DNA of 7,642 bases, from assembly GCA_903854175.1 (NCBI GenBank), contig CAINVQ010000215.1:1-7642 (forward strand), in the 5' to 3' direction. The stretch comes from an uncultured Actinomycetes bacterium. Lineage in GTDB: Bacteria > Actinomycetota > Acidimicrobiia > Acidimicrobiales > RAAP-2. Below the pieces are notes generated by a model, which was not told the origin of the DNA, ran no database searches, and saw only the letters and a program-made list of their open reading frames with translations. Of the stretch, positions 5,099 through 7,642 are shown one piece after another. The position numbers and the translations under genes are program-made. Positions within the stretch are counted from its first letter, which is position 1. Each line of letters starts with the position of its first letter.

Positions 5099-5787
5099 AA
5101 CTTGGTGTACTGCTTCCTACATTTAGAAACGGCAGTGATGATGCGCTGGCGTTCGCGGGTGAAGCAGCTCGTCAAGGAATTGATGGGGTGTTTGCGTACG
5201 ATCACTTGTGGCCTATGGGATCACCTGAGCGTCCAGCGCTCTCACCTTTCCCCGTGCTTGCTGCAATTGCAAAAAAACATCAAGAGATAATCGTGGCTCC
5301 ACTTGTGGCACGAGTGGGTCTTGTTGGCACAAGCCACTTGGTTGAGGAATTTAGAACGCTGAATGCACTGGCCCCTGGAAGAGTTATTGCTGCACTTGGC
5401 ACAGGTGACCGACTATCGGCTGATGAAAATGAAGCGTATGGACTTGTCAGCCTCTCGGGGGCTGAGCGCCGAGAGCTCTTAATTGATACCGCCACGCAGC
5501 TGTTTGATGAAATGCCAGTCTGGTTCGGGGGAGGCAGCGATGCGACCAATCAACTCGCAATTGACCTCGGAGCAGAGATAAATCTCTGGAATGTACAACC
5601 ACACGAAGTTGAGCAATTATCTGAGTTTGCGACAGTCAATTGGGCAGGAAATACGCCAGAAGATACCCATGGACTTCTTGATGGTCTTGCCTCAGCTGGC
5701 GCTACCTGGGCGATCTTTGGACCATCAGTTCAAATTCATGAACTTAAAGAGTGGCGCGAGAGCCATTCAGTAAGTAAGTTTCGCTGA
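5095..5787 (+). CDS. Compact luciferase-like (LLM) oxidoreductase, possibly F420- or FMN-dependent
   Basis: A 230-residue TIM-barrel protein of the bacterial luciferase-like family. The first strand is LGVLLPTF (3-10). GIDGVFAYDHLWP (28-40) is the family's second-strand segment with the Asp-His pair. VAPLVARVGL (67-76) and APGRVIAALGTGD (93-105) are the following barrel strands, the latter being the usual GR-xxxGxGxG-like turn. PVWFGGGSD (141-149) is the late-barrel strand that contacts the cofactor phosphate in relatives. Typical family members have about 280-350 residues, so this version is short, mainly after residue 120. In Actinobacteria such proteins often use coenzyme F420; the cofactor is not provable here and the substrate is unknown. 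The start ATG lies in an ATGA overlap with the ROK gene, and the TGA overlaps the aminotransferase ATG by one base (TGATG). Confidence 0.82.
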   Translation: MKLGVLLPTFRNGSDDALAFAGEAARQGIDGVFAYDHLWPMGSPERPALSPFPVLAAIAKKHQEIIVAPLVARVGLVGTSHLVEEFRTLNALAPGRVIAALGTGDRLSADENEAYGLVSLSGAERRELLIDTATQLFDEMPVWFGGGSDATNQLAIDLGAEINLWNVQPHEVEQLSEFATVNWAGNTPEDTHGLLDGLASAGATWAIFGPSVQIHELKEWRESHSVSKFR

Positions 5788-6986
5788 TGGAATTTCGCAG
5801 AATAAATGGACTACCTCCATACGTGTTTGCTCAGATCAATGGTCTCAAGGCAGAGGCGCGCGCGGCGGGTAGAGACATTGTTGACTTCGGCTTCGGTAAC
5901 CCTGACCTTCCAAGTCCAGATATTGCTGTTGAGAAACTTAGCGAAGCCGCACATAACCCAAAGAATCACCGTTACTCAGCTAGTCGTGGCCTTCCAAACC
6001 TTCGCCTCGCAATGGCAACTCGTTACAAAAAGATGTGGGACGTAGATCTTGACCCTGACACTGAAGTTGTCACCACGATTGGTGCCAAAGAAGGACTCAC
6101 TCACCTCATGTGGGTCTTGCTTGGGCCAGGGGACACGGCAATTGTTCCAAGTCCGAGTTATCCAATTCACTTAGCTGGTCCTGGCTTTGCTGGCGCAACA
6201 GTCATCACTGTTCCAATGCTTGACCCTGCATCATCTGAGAATGATCCAGGTGATGACTTCTTTGATGGTCTTGTTGCCGCATGGGAAAAAGCCACGGTCA
6301 AGCCCCGCGTCATTATTTGTTCATTCCCACACAACCCAACCAGCGCGTGCGTGGACTTAGCGTTCATGGAGCGTCTCGTTAATTTTGCGCTCGAGCACGA
6401 CGTAATTATCTGTCACGACTTTGCGTACGCTGATCTCGGTTTCGATGGCTACAAACCACCATCAATTCTGCAGGTACCACGTGCAAAGGAATGCTGTGTT
6501 GAGCTGTACACCCTCACCAAGTCGTTCTCAATGGCTGGCTGGCGCGTTGGATTCATGGTTGGTAATAAAGAAATAGTTGCTGCGCTTACGAAACTAAAGA
6601 GTTACCTCGACTACGGAACCTTTCAGCCAGTGCAGATTGCAGCGATTGTTGCCATGAACGAAGCACAGTCGTACCCAGACGAGCTGCAAGTCATTTACCA
6701 GGCACGACGTGACACCCTTATTGAAGGTCTGAACCGAATTGGCTGGGAAGTTCCAGCCCCTAAGGGATCGATGTTCATCTGGGCGAGAATCCCAGAGCCG
6801 TACCGCGATTACTCATCACTTGAGTTTGCGAAGTACCTCATTGAAGAAGCTGACGTTGCAACTAGTCCTGGTGTTGGATTCGGCGAAGGCGGCGACGGAC
6901 ACGTACGTTTCGCACTTATTGAAAATGAGCTGCGCACCCACCAAGCAATTCGTAATCTGAAAAAAGCATTACCAAAGCTTGGCTAG
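5787..6986 (+). CDS. alaC: PLP-dependent aminotransferase, AlaC-type (glutamate-pyruvate aminotransferase)
   Basis: A 399-residue class I/II (fold type I) aminotransferase. It begins RINGLPPYVFAQ (5-16), as in E. coli AlaC, and keeps FGNPD (36-40), YSASRG (63-68), GAKEGL (99-104) at the PLP phosphate, PSYPIH (123-128), HNPT (182-185, Asn183), the HDFAYAD segment (210-216; Asp211 and Tyr214 bind PLP), the Schiff-base Lys245 in TKSFSMAGWRVGF, and substrate-carboxylate Arg374 in HVRFALIEN. The expected reaction interconverts pyruvate plus glutamate with alanine plus 2-oxoglutarate. Compared with E. coli AlaC as I remember it, there is an extra acidic loop at about 146-157. LL-diaminopimelate aminotransferase is a related alternative, but the N-terminal and C-terminal signatures favour AlaC. 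The ATG at 5787 shares one base with the preceding TGA, so coupling is expected; no separate ribosome binding site is visible. The TAG stop shares CTAG with the convergent gene. Confidence 0.93.
   Translation: MEFRRINGLPPYVFAQINGLKAEARAAGRDIVDFGFGNPDLPSPDIAVEKLSEAAHNPKNHRYSASRGLPNLRLAMATRYKKMWDVDLDPDTEVVTTIGAKEGLTHLMWVLLGPGDTAIVPSPSYPIHLAGPGFAGATVITVPMLDPASSENDPGDDFFDGLVAAWEKATVKPRVIICSFPHNPTSACVDLAFMERLVNFALEHDVIICHDFAYADLGFDGYKPPSILQVPRAKECCVELYTLTKSFSMAGWRVGFMVGNKEIVAALTKLKSYLDYGTFQPVQIAAIVAMNEAQSYPDELQVIYQARRDTLIEGLNRIGWEVPAPKGSMFIWARIPEPYRDYSSLEFAKYLIEEADVATSPGVGFGEGGDGHVRFALIENELRTHQAIRNLKKALPKLG
6983..6986. other. Shared palindromic stop CTAG between convergent genes
   Basis: The plus-strand stop TAG of the aminotransferase gene is 6984-6986, and the minus-strand stop of the SMP-30-like gene is the complement of 6983-6985. 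The palindrome CTAG therefore supplies both stop codons, the genes overlap by four bases, and no intergenic terminator can exist between them. Transcripts from both sides should run into the opposite gene unless a terminator or Rho-type site acts within coding sequence. Confidence 0.9.
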
Positions 6987-7642
6987 TAGCTAAAGCCCTT
7001 AACCGCAACCTGTGCGGTTTCGATTTTTCCAAGCGTCTTGCCATCAATGACAAAACGGTCACTCGAGGTGCACGTCATTATGTAGAGAGTGGTGAGGTCT
7101 TTTCCACCAAGCGCACAAGCAAATGCCGTTTGAGTAGTTGATACTCGAGCAGTTACTTCTCCATTTGAATTAATTCGAAGCACTTCATTCGTATCTGGGA
7201 ATGGATTCGCAAACCAAATTTGTCCTTCAGCATCAATGCAGTTGCCGTCTGGTACTGCGAATCCAGTGGGAGCCCATACTCGGCGGTTCGACAAAGTTCC
7301 GTCGTCAGCAATATCAAACGCGGTTAAGCAGAATCCAAATGTTTCACCAACAATGAGAGTTTTCTCATCCTGAGAGATCACTGTGCCATTGGGAAAGTTC
7401 AATTCTGGAACAACTTGGATAATTTTTCCGTTGCTGTCAAGAACTACAAGGTTCGTTGAAGGTGGTGGGTTGTTTAGGAGCCCCTCAACACCAACTTCAC
7501 GTAGCAGTGTGTCGAGGTCGAAGCCAAAGTTTCCGACGTAGCTGTAACCAGCTGGTGTAGTGAGCATGTCATTTGCCCAGAAGTTACAGTGCTCACTGAT
7601 GTCTGCAAAGACTGTTGTAGTTCCTCCAGAGTGGCGCATTAC
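6983..7642 (-). CDS. SMP-30/gluconolactonase-like beta-propeller protein, C-terminal 219 residues (5' end outside window)
   Basis: The minus-strand frame is open from the window edge to TAG at 6985-6983. The visible 219 residues cover most of a six-bladed propeller of roughly 290 residues. Family hallmarks are ANDM (fragment residues 23-26), the blade segment YVGNFGFDLD (35-44), FPNGTVIS (83-90) with Asn85 as an expected divalent-metal ligand, and VPDGNCID (130-137) with Asp132 as the expected catalytic/metal ligand, followed by IWFANP. The metal-ligand Glu of blade one lies outside the window. The family hydrolyses sugar lactones or similar esters; the natural substrate here is unknown. An ATG codon at 7639-7637 is internal, since the frame continues upstream and the N-terminal blade is missing, so it should not be taken as the start. 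The gene converges on alaC and overlaps it by four bases. Confidence 0.9.
   Translation of the reverse strand, partial: VMRHSGGTTTVFADISEHCNFWANDMLTTPAGYSYVGNFGFDLDTLLREVGVEGLLNNPPPSTNLVVLDSNGKIIQVVPELNFPNGTVISQDEKTLIVGETFGFCLTAFDIADDGTLSNRRVWAPTGFAVPDGNCIDAEGQIWFANPFPDTNEVLRINSNGEVTARVSTTQTAFACALGGKDLTTLYIMTCTSSDRFVIDGKTLGKIETAQVAVKGFSY

Noticed and set aside
1..7642. Mobile elements, CRISPR repeats, phage genes, or a tRNA-associated integration site.
   Set aside because: No transposase, integrase, repeat array or duplicated tRNA 3' end was found; the DNA next to the tRNA is an ordinary hydrolase gene.

Overview
The window looks like chromosomal DNA of a moderate-GC actinobacterium. By eye the base composition is close to balanced; I did not count it. 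The support is the protein set: a group II truncated haemoglobin very close to mycobacterial GlbO, a glycosyltransferase that reads like mycobacterial PimB', a luciferase-like protein of the kind that often uses coenzyme F420 in Actinobacteria, and small Cys-pair proteins of actinobacterial character. A member of the Acidimicrobiia (Ilumatobacter-like) is my best guess, but this is inference. I see no insertion sequence, phage gene, CRISPR array, integrase or attachment site.

Layout. On the minus strand at the left edge is the N-terminal 163 residues of an alpha/beta hydrolase (1-489). Its ATG directly abuts the encoded CCA end of a tRNA-Gly(UCC) gene (490-563, minus). A 52-bp divergent spacer (564-615), containing a small inverted repeat, separates the tRNA from a long run of plus-strand genes. 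That run is glbO (616-990), a membrane-anchored bacterial PH-domain protein (1032-1610), a zinc-ribbon protein (about 1624-1842), a thioredoxin-fold CxxC protein (1839-2231), a 70-residue four-cysteine protein (2278-2490), a PimB-type glycosyltransferase (2516-3667), an SRPBCC lipid-binding/cyclase-fold protein (3699-4139), a ROK sugar kinase (4136-5098), a compact luciferase-like oxidoreductase (5095-5787) and an AlaC-type aminotransferase (5787-6986). A minus-strand SMP-30/gluconolactonase-type gene (6983-7642, 5' end outside the window) converges on the aminotransferase gene, and the two share the palindromic CTAG as overlapping stop codons.

How the genes may work together. All ten plus-strand genes are 46 bp or less apart, and four junctions are overlaps or near-overlaps typical of translational coupling, so one or two transcripts are likely. 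The left half (globin plus three cysteine-pair proteins) suggests oxygen/redox or metal handling. The right half (PimB-like transferase, SRPBCC protein, ROK kinase) recalls the actinobacterial envelope-glycolipid neighbourhood where pimB' lies near an SRPBCC gene. The oxidoreductase and alanine-type aminotransferase appear to be coupled passengers. No hairpin-type terminator was seen. There is no gene-free stretch longer than about 50 bp.
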